From Streptomyces sp. YS415 (GTDB taxonomy: Bacteria > Actinomycetota > Actinomycetes > Streptomycetales > Streptomycetaceae), in assembly GCF_023544665.1 (NCBI RefSeq), contig NZ_JAMJFL010000026.1, positions 54,844 through 118,843 on the forward strand: a DNA stretch of 64,000 nucleotides. The letters run 5' to 3'. A program made the translations under genes and the position numbers. Of this stretch, positions 49,804 to 59,151 are shown in pieces (position 1 is the stretch's first letter; each line of letters starts with the position of its first letter). The notes beneath the pieces were generated by a model. It was not told the DNA's origin. It ran no database searches and saw nothing but the letters and a program-made list of their open reading frames with translations.

Positions 49804-51870
49804 TCAGACGCCGATGTCGCGGCCGTCCTTGCGCCACACGGCCACGACGGCCGGGCGGACGTAGGTGCCGGGCCCGTCGGGCCAGGTGGAGGCCGGGGCC
49901 TCGACCGTCGCGCCGTCGATCTCGCCCGGGTGCTGCACGGCGACCAGGACGCGGCGGTCCTGGATGATCGGGCCGCAGGTCTCGGCACCCTTCGGCACGG
50001 TCAGGAACTGCTTCAGCTCACCGCGCCGCTCGCCGCGCGTGGCGACACCGAACAGGCCGTCGTGCGAGCCCAGCTGGGCGCCGTCGGTGGAGATCCACAG
50101 GTTGCCGTACGGGTCGAAGGCGACGTTGTCCGGGCAGGAGATCGGGCTGACCTGGTCCTTCGGGAAGCCCGCGAAGTAGGTGGCCGGGTCGCTCGGGTCA
50201 CCGGCGACCAGGAACAGGCTCCAGGCGAACCGGGTGCTGTCGGCGCGGTTCCAGCGCTCGGTCAGCTCCAGGATCTGGCCGTGCTTGTTGCTGTTGCGCG
50301 GGTTGGCCTCGTCGGCGGGGGCGTAGCCGGTCTTGCCGCGGTTGCTGTTGTTGGTGAGGGCGATGTACACCTTGCCGGTGTGCGGGTTGGGCTCGACGTC
50401 CTCGGGCCGGTCCATCTTGGTAGCGCCGACCTTGTCACCGGCGAGCCGGGTGAAGACGAACACCTCCTCGGCGGTCATGCCCTCGACATGGCTGACGGCG
50501 CCCTTGGCGGTGGCGGTGGCCAGCGGGATCCACTCGCCGGAACCGTCGAACTCGCCGTCGGCCGGGAGCTTGCCGGTGCCGTCGATCTCGATGGCGGGCG
50601 AGTCGCCGGTGAGCCTGGCGACGTAGAGGGTGCCCTCATCGAGCAGCGAGAGGTTGTGCTCGCGCACCGCGCGGCCGGAACCCTTCTTCATCCGCTTGCT
50701 GCCGACGAACTTGTAGAAGTAGTCGAACCGCTCGTCGTCACCGCTGTAGACGACGGGACGGCCGTCGTGGGTGAGCCGCACGGTGGCGCCCTCGTGCTTG
50801 AAGCGGCCGAGCGCGGTGTGCTTGCGCGGCGTGGAGTGCGGGTCGTACGGGTCCAGCTCGACGACGTAGCCGAAGCGGTGCACCTCGTTGGGCTCCTGGG
50901 CCACGTCGAAGCGCTTGTCGAAGAGCTCCCACTTGCGCTCGGTGGGGCCGGTGCCGATGCCGTACCGCTTGTCGGTGGCGCGGCTGCTGTTGGCGAAGTA
51001 CTGGTTGAAGTTCTCCTCGCCGTGCAGCGTGGTGCCCCACGGGGTGGTGCCGCCGGCGCAGTTGTTGAGGGTGCCGAGCACCTTGGTGCCGGAGGGGTCG
51101 GCGGAGGTCTTCAGCAGGTCGGAACCGGCGGCGGGGCCGGTGATCCGGAACTCGGTCGTGGCGGTGATCCGCCGGTTGAGCGGGTGCCGGGGAACGGGCT
51201 TGAGCTGCCCGTTCTTCTTGTTGCCCTCCACCACCACGGCGGACAGCCCGTGCGCGGCCCAGGCGATCTCGACCTGCTCGCGGGTGGGGTTGGCGGCGTC
51301 GTAGCCGCGGAACATCAGGATCTCGTCGGTGTACTCGTGGTTGGCGACGAGGATCTGCCGGTTGTACTCGCCGGGCAGCGGGAGCAGGGCGAGGTAGTCG
51401 CAGTTGTAGCCGAACTGCTGGGCCTGCGCCTTGGCGGTCTGCTTCTCCGGGTCGAAGGCGGGCGCACCGCGCAGGATGGGCTCGCCCCAGCGGATGACGA
51501 CGTTCTGCCCGTAGCCCTCGGGCACGGTGACGGCGTCGGCGGTGTTGGGCGCGACGGCCGTGAAGCGCAGGCCCCGGGCACCCTTGGCGGTGCCGGGCTT
51601 GCCCGTGCCGGCGGGCGCGGCCTCGGCGGCGGGCGCGGCGGCGACGCTCACGGCGGTGCCGGCGGCGGCCGCGGCGGTCACGACGGCGGCGGCACGCATC
51701 ACGCTACGGCGGCTCAGGGCGCCGGCGATGACGTCGCCGACGTACGGGTTTGCGGTGGTGTTGGGCACCTCGTGGAAACAGGCGTCACCACACCGGAAAC
51801 GGCAGGTCATGGCGGAACGACCGCCGGGATGTGAACCGTTCGTTCTGATGAGCGGCAGCGGAATGCGCAC
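49804..51870 (-). CDS. PhoX-type secreted phosphatase (DUF839), Tat-exported
   Basis: 688 residues. A Tat signal (SRRSVMRAAAVVTAAAAAG) is about residues 57-80, preceded by a Cys-containing segment (MTCRFRCGDACFHEVPNTT). The beta-propeller body contains PhoX hallmarks: LVANHEYTDEI, HGLSAVVVE, NNCAGGTTPWGT, HGEENFNQYF, YKFVGSKRM and CPDNVAFDPYGNLW. PhoX binds iron and calcium and releases phosphate from organic esters outside the cell. GTG at 51870 has AGGGGAG upstream. Members are usually induced by low phosphate; no pho box is clear. Confidence 0.9.
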   Translation of the reverse strand: MRIPLPLIRTNGSHPGGRSAMTCRFRCGDACFHEVPNTTANPYVGDVIAGALSRRSVMRAAAVVTAAAAAGTAVSVAAAPAAEAAPAGTGKPGTAKGARGLRFTAVAPNTADAVTVPEGYGQNVVIRWGEPILRGAPAFDPEKQTAKAQAQQFGYNCDYLALLPLPGEYNRQILVANHEYTDEILMFRGYDAANPTREQVEIAWAAHGLSAVVVEGNKKNGQLKPVPRHPLNRRITATTEFRITGPAAGSDLLKTSADPSGTKVLGTLNNCAGGTTPWGTTLHGEENFNQYFANSSRATDKRYGIGTGPTERKWELFDKRFDVAQEPNEVHRFGYVVELDPYDPHSTPRKHTALGRFKHEGATVRLTHDGRPVVYSGDDERFDYFYKFVGSKRMKKGSGRAVREHNLSLLDEGTLYVARLTGDSPAIEIDGTGKLPADGEFDGSGEWIPLATATAKGAVSHVEGMTAEEVFVFTRLAGDKVGATKMDRPEDVEPNPHTGKVYIALTNNSNRGKTGYAPADEANPRNSNKHGQILELTERWNRADSTRFAWSLFLVAGDPSDPATYFAGFPKDQVSPISCPDNVAFDPYGNLWISTDGAQLGSHDGLFGVATRGERRGELKQFLTVPKGAETCGPIIQDRRVLVAVQHPGEIDGATVEAPASTWPDGPGTYVRPAVVAVWRKDGRDIGV

Positions 51871-52106
51871 TTTGTTCTCCCCTAGCTTCCCCTTGGATCC
51901 AGCGTGACGGACGGTAGGTGGGCGTTTGTGCGAACGCGGGGACGAGCGATGAACGACGAGTGAACTGGGGGTATCGGTCCCTCGGTTGTCGCGGGCGACG
52001 CGGCTCGGGGGAGGGCAGCCGAAGATCATCGCCCGGGGCGGCTAACCTTACGTGTCCGTCCTGGCCAGGGATTTACGGGCTACAACTCATCCGAAGGGTT
52101 GCGCAC

Positions 52107-53657
52107 ATGGGCATTCTCACTCTCCTGCGGAACGCATTGGGCCGCACCCGAAAGGGGCGTACGGCCGAGGCAGAGGGTGCGGAAGGGACAAAGCCGACCG
52201 TGCCGACGCAGCCTGCGCCCACGGCGACCCCCGACCCGACCCCGGCGGCCGAGACCCCCGCCACAACCCCGGCGGCCGAGACCCCCGCCCCGGCACCGGC
52301 TCAGGTCCCCGAGCCCCGCCCGGCGACGGACGACCACGAACTGGTAGCGGCGGCCTTCGACAACGTCACGGTCCCGAAGCAGACGGCTCCGCCGACGGCA
52401 GCGGAGCGGGTGGCCGAGCCGGCGGCGGAGACGGCTGAGCAGGCGGCAGAGCGCGAGCCGAAGGCTGAAACGCCGGAGCCGGTGGCCGAGCCGACGGCGG
52501 AGACGGCTGAGCCGGTGATCGACCGGGAGCCGGAGGCGGAGACCCCGGTGGCCGAGCCGGAGTCACAGACGCCCGAGCCGGAGAAGCCGGTGGTGGTGAT
52601 CGAACTCGAGCCGGAGCTGGAGACGCCCGAACCGGTGACGGAGCGCGAGCCCGAGCCGGTGGCGGAGGCTGAGCCCGAACCGGTCGCGGAGACGGCAGAG
52701 CCGGTCACGGAAACAGCAAAGCCCGACGCGAAGACGGCGGAGCCCGTCGCAGTCGCAGAGCCCGAGCCGGCCGTAGAGGCAGAAACGGCCGCAGAGCCGA
52801 AGGCCGCCGTGGAGCCGAAGGCCGCCGCAGAGCCGGAGCCCGCGGCCGCCGACGGCGAGGAAGCCCCACAGGGGCCACCCGCGGCCGACAACGAGACCCG
52901 CACGGGTGGTGCGGGTGGGAACGACCCGGCCGAAGGCGAAGCCGAGGCCGAGCAGACACCCACACCCGCCACCACGTCCCCCGCCACCACCCTCACCCAG
53001 CTCAAGACCGCCGCCCCCAGCCTGGCCACCGCCTACCGCGCAGCCACCACCACCCTCAAGAAGAACGACCTCACCGGCACCCGGGCCAAGGTCCACCTCG
53101 TCCTGGACCGCTCCGCCTCCATGCGCCCGTACTACAAGGACGGCTCCGCCCAGGCCCTCGCCGAACAGACCCTCGCCCTCGCCGCCCACCTCGACCCCGA
53201 GGCCACGGTCCACGTCACCTTCTTCTCCACGGAGCTCGACGGCACCGGCGAACTCACCCTCACCAACCACGAGAACAAGATCGACGAGTTGCACGCGGCC
53301 CTCGGCCGCATGGGCCGCACCAGCTACCACGTAGCGGTGGAGGAAGTCGTCACCCACCACGAGAAGACGACCTCCGACGACCCCGACGCCCCCCGCACCC
53401 CCGCCCTCGTCATCTTCCAGACCGACGGCGCCCCGGACGCGAAGACCCCCGCCACCCAGGCCCTCACCGACGCGGCGAAGAACCACCCCCACATCCACTT
53501 CGCCTTCGTCGCCTTCGGCGAGCACGACAACAAGGCCTTCGACTACCTCCGCAAGCTGAAGACCGGCAACACGTCCTTCTTCCACGCGGGCCCCACCCCC
53601 CGCGAGCTCACCGACACCGAGCTCTACACCGGCGTACTCGCGAACTGGAAGCCGTAA
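52107..53657 (+). CDS. VWA-domain protein, TerY-like, with long Glu/Pro/Ala linker
   Basis: 516 residues. After a short N-terminal segment (MGILTLLRNALGRTRKG) a low-complexity Glu/Pro/Ala/Thr stretch runs over residues 30-305 (PEPVAE-like units). The C-terminal 200 residues are a von Willebrand A domain with an intact metal site: VLDRSASMR (DxSxS), RTSYH (Thr) and FQTDGAPD (Asp). It resembles tellurium-resistance TerY/TerF-type proteins, with the linker as an extra. GAAGGG precedes the ATG at 52107. No other ter genes are next to it. Confidence 0.87.
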   Translation: MGILTLLRNALGRTRKGRTAEAEGAEGTKPTVPTQPAPTATPDPTPAAETPATTPAAETPAPAPAQVPEPRPATDDHELVAAAFDNVTVPKQTAPPTAAERVAEPAAETAEQAAEREPKAETPEPVAEPTAETAEPVIDREPEAETPVAEPESQTPEPEKPVVVIELEPELETPEPVTEREPEPVAEAEPEPVAETAEPVTETAKPDAKTAEPVAVAEPEPAVEAETAAEPKAAVEPKAAAEPEPAAADGEEAPQGPPAADNETRTGGAGGNDPAEGEAEAEQTPTPATTSPATTLTQLKTAAPSLATAYRAATTTLKKNDLTGTRAKVHLVLDRSASMRPYYKDGSAQALAEQTLALAAHLDPEATVHVTFFSTELDGTGELTLTNHENKIDELHAALGRMGRTSYHVAVEEVVTHHEKTTSDDPDAPRTPALVIFQTDGAPDAKTPATQALTDAAKNHPHIHFAFVAFGEHDNKAFDYLRKLKTGNTSFFHAGPTPRELTDTELYTGVLANWKP

Positions 53658-53697
53658 CCGAAAGACGCCAACCGCAAGACGCCATCCGAAAGACGAC

Positions 53698-53738
53698 GGC
53701 CGCCCCTTCCCACCCCTCAAAACGGGAAGCGGGCGGCC
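53698..53738 (+). terminator. intrinsic terminator between VWA gene and metG
   Basis: Stem ggccgccc/gggcggcc continued by cttccc/gggaag with one bulge; A-rich loop. Just before it, at about 53656-53697, three 14-base units of the type accgaaagacgcca stand in tandem. Confidence 0.8.
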
Positions 53739-53797
53739 CACCCATGTCGGCTACGATTCCTAGGTTCGCAAACGACCGACCCGGGAGCAGCCACACC

Positions 53798-55516
53798 ATG
53801 GCTCGACACCTCATCACCAGCGCCCTTCCCTACATCAACGGGATCAAGCACCTGGGCAACATGGTGGGGTCCATGCTCCCGGCGGACGTGTACTCCCGGT
53901 ACCTCCGCCAGCGCGGCCACGACGTCCTGTACATCTGCGCCACCGACGAGCACGGCACCCCCGCCGAACTGGCCGCCAAGGAGCAGGGCCTGCCGGTGGC
54001 CGAGTTCTGCGCGCAGGCGCACGACGCGCAGAAGGCGGTCTACGACGGCTTCGCGCTGGCCTTCGACTACTTCGGCCGCAGCTCCAGCCCGCAGAACGTC
54101 GAGATCACCCAGCACTTCGCCCGCCGCCTCAACGAGAACGGCTTCATCGAAGAGCGCGCCATCCGCCAGGTGTACAGCCCCACCGACGGCCGCTTCCTCC
54201 CGGACCGCTACGTCGAGGGCACCTGCCCCCACTGCGGCTACGACAAGGCCCGCGGCGACCAGTGCGAGAACTGCACCCGCGTCCTGGACCCCACCGACCT
54301 GATCGACCCGCGCTCGGCGATCTCCGGCTCCACCGACCTGGAGGTCCGCGAGACCAAGCACCTCTTCCTCCTCCAGTCCAAGCTGCAGCACGAGGTCGAG
54401 GAGTGGGTCGCCCGCCACGAGGACGACTGGCCCCAGCTCGCCTCCTCGATCGCCCGCAAGTGGCTGAACGAGGGCCTGCACGACCGCGCCATCACCCGTG
54501 ACCTGGACTGGGGCGTCCCGGTCCCGGCCGACACCTGGCCGGAGCTGGCGGCGGAGGGCAAGGTCTTCTACGTCTGGTTCGACGCCCCGATCGAGTACAT
54601 CGGCGCGACGAAGGAGTGGGCGGACCAGGACCCGGAGAACCGGGACTGGAAGTCCTGGTGGTACGAGGCCGACGACACCGTCCGCTACACCGAGTTCATG
54701 GCGAAGGACAACGTCCCGTTCCACACGGTGATGTTCCCGGCCACCGAACTGGGCGTGCGCGAGCCGTGGAAGAAGGTCGACTACGTCAAGGCCTTCAACT
54801 GGCTGACGTACTACGGCGGCAAGTTCTCCACGAGCCAGAAGCGCGGCGTCTTCACCGACCAGGCCCTGGACATCCTCCCCGCCGACTACTGGCGCTACTT
54901 CCTGATCGCCAACGCCCCGGAGTCGGACGACTCGTCCTTCACCTGGGAGCACTTCACGGCGACGGTGAACAAGGACCTGGCCGACACCCTGGGCAACTTC
55001 GTCAACCGCGTCCTGTCCTTCTCCAAGAAGCGCTTCGGCGAGGAGGCCCCGGCCGGCGGCACGCCCGGCGAGGCGGAGGCCCGCCTCGGCGAGGAGATCG
55101 CCCGCCTGCTCGCGGAGTACGAGCAGCAGATGGAGGCCCTGCAGTTCCGCAAGGCCGCGGCCGCGCTGCGCGCGCTGTGGTCGGCGGGCAACTCCTACCT
55201 GGAGGAGAAGGCCCCCTGGCTGGAGATCAAGACCGACAAGGACGCCGCGGCCCTGACGCTGCGTACCGCGATGAACCTGATCCACCTGTACGCGGTGGTC
55301 TCGGAGCCCTTCATCCCGGCGACCTCGGCGGCCATGCGCCAGGCCTTCACGCTCGCCGACGACACCGCCGCCTGGGTGTCGGCCGACGAGGCGAAGTCCC
55401 TGTCCTTCGTCCCGGCCGGCACGCCCTTCACGGTCCCGCCGGTGCTGTTCGCCAAGCTCACGGACGAGGACCTGGAGACGTACAAGGAGCGCTTCGGCGG
55501 GGACACAGCCGCGTAA
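53798..55516 (+). CDS. metG: methionyl-tRNA synthetase
   Basis: 572 residues. Charges tRNA-Met with methionine. Class I signatures are present: HLGNMVG for HIGH near residue 22, and KFSTSQKRG in place of KMSKS. The zinc knuckle CPHCGYDKARGDQCENC is in the connective domain. ATG at 53798 starts MARHLITSALPYINGIKHLG. There is no C-terminal dimerisation domain, as in other actinobacterial enzymes. Codon use and length are normal. Confidence 0.96.
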   Translation: MARHLITSALPYINGIKHLGNMVGSMLPADVYSRYLRQRGHDVLYICATDEHGTPAELAAKEQGLPVAEFCAQAHDAQKAVYDGFALAFDYFGRSSSPQNVEITQHFARRLNENGFIEERAIRQVYSPTDGRFLPDRYVEGTCPHCGYDKARGDQCENCTRVLDPTDLIDPRSAISGSTDLEVRETKHLFLLQSKLQHEVEEWVARHEDDWPQLASSIARKWLNEGLHDRAITRDLDWGVPVPADTWPELAAEGKVFYVWFDAPIEYIGATKEWADQDPENRDWKSWWYEADDTVRYTEFMAKDNVPFHTVMFPATELGVREPWKKVDYVKAFNWLTYYGGKFSTSQKRGVFTDQALDILPADYWRYFLIANAPESDDSSFTWEHFTATVNKDLADTLGNFVNRVLSFSKKRFGEEAPAGGTPGEAEARLGEEIARLLAEYEQQMEALQFRKAAAALRALWSAGNSYLEEKAPWLEIKTDKDAAALTLRTAMNLIHLYAVVSEPFIPATSAAMRQAFTLADDTAAWVSADEAKSLSFVPAGTPFTVPPVLFAKLTDEDLETYKERFGGDTAA

Positions 55517-55541
55517 CAGCCCTTCTCGGACCCCTCACTCA

Positions 55542-55555
55542 CCAGATATATCTGG
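55542..55555. other. A/T-rich perfect palindrome after metG
   Basis: ccagatatatctgg, 14 bases, stands out in a 72 percent-GC-type background. It has no T-tract. It could be a protein-binding site for the PH-domain gene downstream or a weak terminator. Confidence 0.4.
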
Positions 55556-55609
55556 CCAAGATCACGTGACCGGCCAAGGCCGCGTGACATTCGAGTGGGG
55601 GGTCCTCTC

Positions 55610-55975
55610 ATGGCTCTTTTCGGCAACGCACACCCGATCGACCCGGCGCAGGCCGCGCAGGACTACGCCCGGCTGCTGGGCCAGGGCGAGCAGGTGCACG
55701 CCGCCTACCTGCTGGTCCGCGACACCATCCTGCTGACCGACCGCCGCCTGATCCTGGTCGACAAGCAGGGCATCACCGGCAAGAAGACGGAGTACCACTC
55801 CATCCCCTACCGCAGCATCACGCACTTCGCGGTGGAGACGGCCGGCACCTTCGACCTCGACGCCGAACTGAAGATCTGGGTCTCCGGCGCCCAGCTCCCG
55901 ATCACCAAGACCTTCACCAAGGGCGTCGACATCTACGAGGTCCAGGCCATCCTGACCCAGTACGTGGCCCGCTAG
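55610..55975 (+). CDS. PH domain-containing protein (bPH_1)
   Basis: 121 residues. The sequence follows the bacterial pleckstrin-homology fold: YLLVRDTILLTDRRLILVDKQGITGKKTEYHSI... in short beta-strands, then FTKGVDIYEVQAILTQYV as the closing helix. It is a small cytosolic protein; such proteins are common and of unknown role. ATG at 55610 follows GTGGGGGG. A good hairpin follows the stop. Confidence 0.85.
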   Translation: MALFGNAHPIDPAQAAQDYARLLGQGEQVHAAYLLVRDTILLTDRRLILVDKQGITGKKTEYHSIPYRSITHFAVETAGTFDLDAELKIWVSGAQLPITKTFTKGVDIYEVQAILTQYVAR

Positions 55976-55985
55976 CGGCCCCCTC

Positions 55986-56019
55986 AGGCGGACGGCGCCA
56001 CCGCACCGTCCGCCTGATG
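55986..56019 (+). terminator. intrinsic terminator of the PH-domain gene
   Basis: A perfect 12-bp stem (tcaggcggacgg at 55986-55997 with ccgtccgcctga at 56008-56019) and a 10-base loop. Confidence 0.85.
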
Positions 56020-56086
56020 ATCAACCGCTGATAGCATCCGGCCACTTGTGCGAAGGCGAGGGCCCTCGCAGGGGAGGGAACCTCAC

Positions 56087-59000
56087 GTGGGCAGACACGC
56101 CCTGAGACGGGGCGGTCTGGCCGCTGCCGTCTCCTCACTCGTGGTCGCCGTCGCGGCCGCGTCCGTCGTCGTCCTGTCGGAGGGCGGCGACACGGCGCAG
56201 GCGGCCGAGGCCGCCACCACAAGGATCACGTTGAGCGATCCCAGCTCCGCCGATCCGCGTGAGGACCGCCCCTTCGTCGCGGGCGAGAGCGGCTATCTGC
56301 ACCGGGCGGACGGTGTGGCAGGGCTGCTGTGGACGGACTACGCGACCGGTGACACGGTCACCGTCGAGACCGCGGACGGCGTCTACACGCCCGGCGCCGG
56401 CTGCGCCTACCTCACCTCCGCCTGCCGTACGGCCTGGTACGGCTCGGACAGCAACCTGGTCGCCCTGCCCTCGGCGCTGTCCGCCCCGTCCGTCACCCTC
56501 TGGGACCCGGCGACGGCCACGTCCAGGGCGGTGACCTGGAGCAGCTCGAGTGAGGGCTACTACCGGGCCCTGGCCGGGGACACCATCGTCACGAACAACG
56601 CTCTGATCGACTTCGTCGAGGGCGCCCAGCGCACCCGCCGCCTCACCGGCGAGACCACGAACATCCTGGACAACCAGGTCGTCGCCGCGGACTCCAAGGG
56701 CGTGCTGTGGGCGCGCAACGGCGGCATCCATTACATCGACGTCGACTCGGCCGTGAGCACCGAGGTGTTCGCAGGCGACGCCGACGACTACGTGCTGAGC
56801 GCGGACCGCGTCGGCTGGTACGACGGCAGCACGGGCGAACTGCACCTGAAGTCCCGCACCGACCTCACCGCCCCGGAGCAGGTCGTCACGCTGCCGTATC
56901 CCGACGAGATCAACGGCGAGCCGGTCCTGGTCGGCGACTGGCTCCTGCTGCCGTCCGGTTTCGAAGTCGTCGCCCTCTCGCTGACCGACGGCTCCACGCG
57001 AACGCTGCTGTCGAACGCCGGCGAATACGCGCTCCCCGCCCCCGGCGGCGCCCTGGTCACCGGCGGCACCGGCGCCGACGACTGGTGGCTCCAGCGGGTG
57101 AGCGAGGCCGAGGACGGCACCCCGGCGCTGGAGAAGCTGCAGCAGGTCCCGGCGCTGGAAAAGGCCAAGCGTGGCCTCGCCCTCAGCCGGGGCAGCCTGC
57201 GCGTCGTCGACTCCGGTCGCTACTCGACCCTGCGCTCCCTGACCACCAACGGTTCCACGGAACTGACCGCGACCGCCGCCGTGGACAGCGCCCAGCTCTC
57301 GTCCAAAGCGGTCTGCCCGCACAAGGGCAGCACCACCTGCATACCCCTGTGGGGCAACACCGGCGCCGAGCCGGATGACGTCTACCTCAGCACGTTTGCC
57401 GACGTCGGTCTGGAGAACGCCGACCGGATCACCGCCATCGCGGGCAGCGACCTGGAGTTCGGCACCGGGGGCGGCTCGATCGTCGACGTCTCCGACGACT
57501 ACGCCGTCTACAACGCCGGATCCACCCAGTACGTCGGCGAATTCGGCCAGGGGCAGCAGTTGAAGCGTTCGGCGCGTGCCGCCGCCCTCAACGGCCCCAC
57601 CCTGTGGAGCGCCACCACCACCGCCGGCAAGCTGACCTCGTACAGCCTCACCACGCGGAAGACCCTCGCCACGGTGACCGTGCCGGGCCTCGGCTGTGTG
57701 CCGAGCGAGCTTCAGGCGGCGGGCCGTTGGGTGTACTGGGCCTGCGGGTCGGCCTCGGCGGGCGTGTACGACACGAAGGCGGGTACGGCGAAGGCGGTAG
57801 CCCCTGGTGACGTGCTGCTCGGCGACGGCTTCACGGTCCGCCACGACCACGCCACCGGCGCCCTGGTGCTGACCGAGGCCGCCACCGGCACCACCCGGGT
57901 GCTGGCCTCCCGGCTCCCCGACAGCGGCGTTGCCCTGGACCGCCGCTACCGCTGGACGGTCGACGAGTACACGGGCCTGGTCGCCTGGTTCGACCTCTAC
58001 GAGCGCGTTCAGGTCACCACCACGGGCATCACCCCTTCCGCAGTGACCGCCTTCGACAGCGCGTACGCCGACCTCGTCACGCCGGGCATGCCGTACGAGG
58101 CCGACGTGGAGCTGTCCCGCCCGGTCACCTCCTGGTCGCTCACCTTCACCTCCCTTCAGAGCGGGGCGAACGGCAGGGCCACGCGCACCTTCACGGGCGG
58201 CGCCAGCACGGACCGGGTGTCACTGACGTGGACCGGCAAGGCGGCCGACGGAACCTACTTCCCGAACGGTCCCGTCACCTGGACGCTGAAGGCCATCGGC
58301 CTCGGCACCACCACCGCGAACACCGTGGTCAGCGGCAACGTCTTCATGGAGCGAGGCTCGGCGGTCCGGCACGATTTCACCAGCGTGGACGGCCCCGACG
58401 GCCGCGGTGATCTGCTCACCCTCAACTCCTCCGGCGGCCTGACCTGGCACTCCGGCACGGGTTCGGGCAAGTTCGGCGAGAAGCTGACCGGCACCGGCTG
58501 GCCCACCACCGTCAAGGCCATCCCCTTCGGCGACCTGAGCGGTGACCGCTGCAACGACGTCCTGGTCCGCTACAGCAGCGGCGCCCTGCGCCTGTACAAG
58601 CCGGGCTGCGGCGCGGCGGTCAAGCCGTCGACGTCGTACACCACCCTCGCCACCAGCGGCTGGACCCAGTACGACGTACTGACCTCTCCGGGTGACCTCA
58701 GCGGCGACGGCCGCCCGGACCTGCTGGCCCGCAACGCCTCCACCGGCACCGTCTACCTCCACGAGGGCACCAGCACGGGCAAGCTCGCCGCCCGCGTGAA
58801 GCTCTACGACAACTGGAAGACGTACAAGAAGATCGTGGGCGTCGGTGACATCACCGGCGACGGCAAGGCCGACCTGCTCGCCCAGGACAAGACCAACACC
58901 CTCTACCGCTACAACGGCAAGGGCGACGGCACCTTCGCCTCCCGGGTGAAGGTCTTCTCCGACTGGGGTGCCTCCTACAACGTGGTCGTGGGCGTCGGGG

Positions 59001-59143
59001 ACATCGACGACGACGGCAGGTCCGACCTCGTCTCCCGCGACACCGGCGGCAACCTGTACCGGAACAGCGGCGACGGCAAGGGCTCCTTCGGCAGCCGCGT
59101 GAAGATCGCGACCGGCTACTCGGGCTACAAGTCCCTTTCCTAG
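56087..59143 (+). CDS. large secreted FG-GAP/VCBS-repeat protein
   Basis: 1018 residues. Sec signal (GGLAAAVSSLVVAVAAASVVV), a beta-propeller-like body of about 650 residues, a FlgD-like Ig segment (YEADVELSRPVTSWSLTFTS), then four FG-GAP/VCBS calcium-binding repeats at the C-terminus: FGDLSGDRCNDVLVR, PGDLSGDGRPDLLAR, VGDITGDGKADLLAQ and VGDIDDDGRSDLVSR. GTG at 56087 has GGGAGGG eight bases upstream. It is eight bases upstream of a second FG-GAP gene, so they form an operon. The role is unknown; binding of polymer or matrix is plausible. Confidence 0.88.
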   Translation: MGRHALRRGGLAAAVSSLVVAVAAASVVVLSEGGDTAQAAEAATTRITLSDPSSADPREDRPFVAGESGYLHRADGVAGLLWTDYATGDTVTVETADGVYTPGAGCAYLTSACRTAWYGSDSNLVALPSALSAPSVTLWDPATATSRAVTWSSSSEGYYRALAGDTIVTNNALIDFVEGAQRTRRLTGETTNILDNQVVAADSKGVLWARNGGIHYIDVDSAVSTEVFAGDADDYVLSADRVGWYDGSTGELHLKSRTDLTAPEQVVTLPYPDEINGEPVLVGDWLLLPSGFEVVALSLTDGSTRTLLSNAGEYALPAPGGALVTGGTGADDWWLQRVSEAEDGTPALEKLQQVPALEKAKRGLALSRGSLRVVDSGRYSTLRSLTTNGSTELTATAAVDSAQLSSKAVCPHKGSTTCIPLWGNTGAEPDDVYLSTFADVGLENADRITAIAGSDLEFGTGGGSIVDVSDDYAVYNAGSTQYVGEFGQGQQLKRSARAAALNGPTLWSATTTAGKLTSYSLTTRKTLATVTVPGLGCVPSELQAAGRWVYWACGSASAGVYDTKAGTAKAVAPGDVLLGDGFTVRHDHATGALVLTEAATGTTRVLASRLPDSGVALDRRYRWTVDEYTGLVAWFDLYERVQVTTTGITPSAVTAFDSAYADLVTPGMPYEADVELSRPVTSWSLTFTSLQSGANGRATRTFTGGASTDRVSLTWTGKAADGTYFPNGPVTWTLKAIGLGTTTANTVVSGNVFMERGSAVRHDFTSVDGPDGRGDLLTLNSSGGLTWHSGTGSGKFGEKLTGTGWPTTVKAIPFGDLSGDRCNDVLVRYSSGALRLYKPGCGAAVKPSTSYTTLATSGWTQYDVLTSPGDLSGDGRPDLLARNASTGTVYLHEGTSTGKLAARVKLYDNWKTYKKIVGVGDITGDGKADLLAQDKTNTLYRYNGKGDGTFASRVKVFSDWGASYNVVVGVGDIDDDGRSDLVSRDTGGNLYRNSGDGKGSFGSRVKIATGYSGYKSLS

Positions 59144-59151
59144 CAGGAGAC

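Noticed and set aside
53798..55516. KFSTSQ in place of KMSKS in metG taken as a defect
   Set aside because: This variant is normal for this class of methionyl-tRNA synthetase; the other motifs and zinc knuckle are intact.
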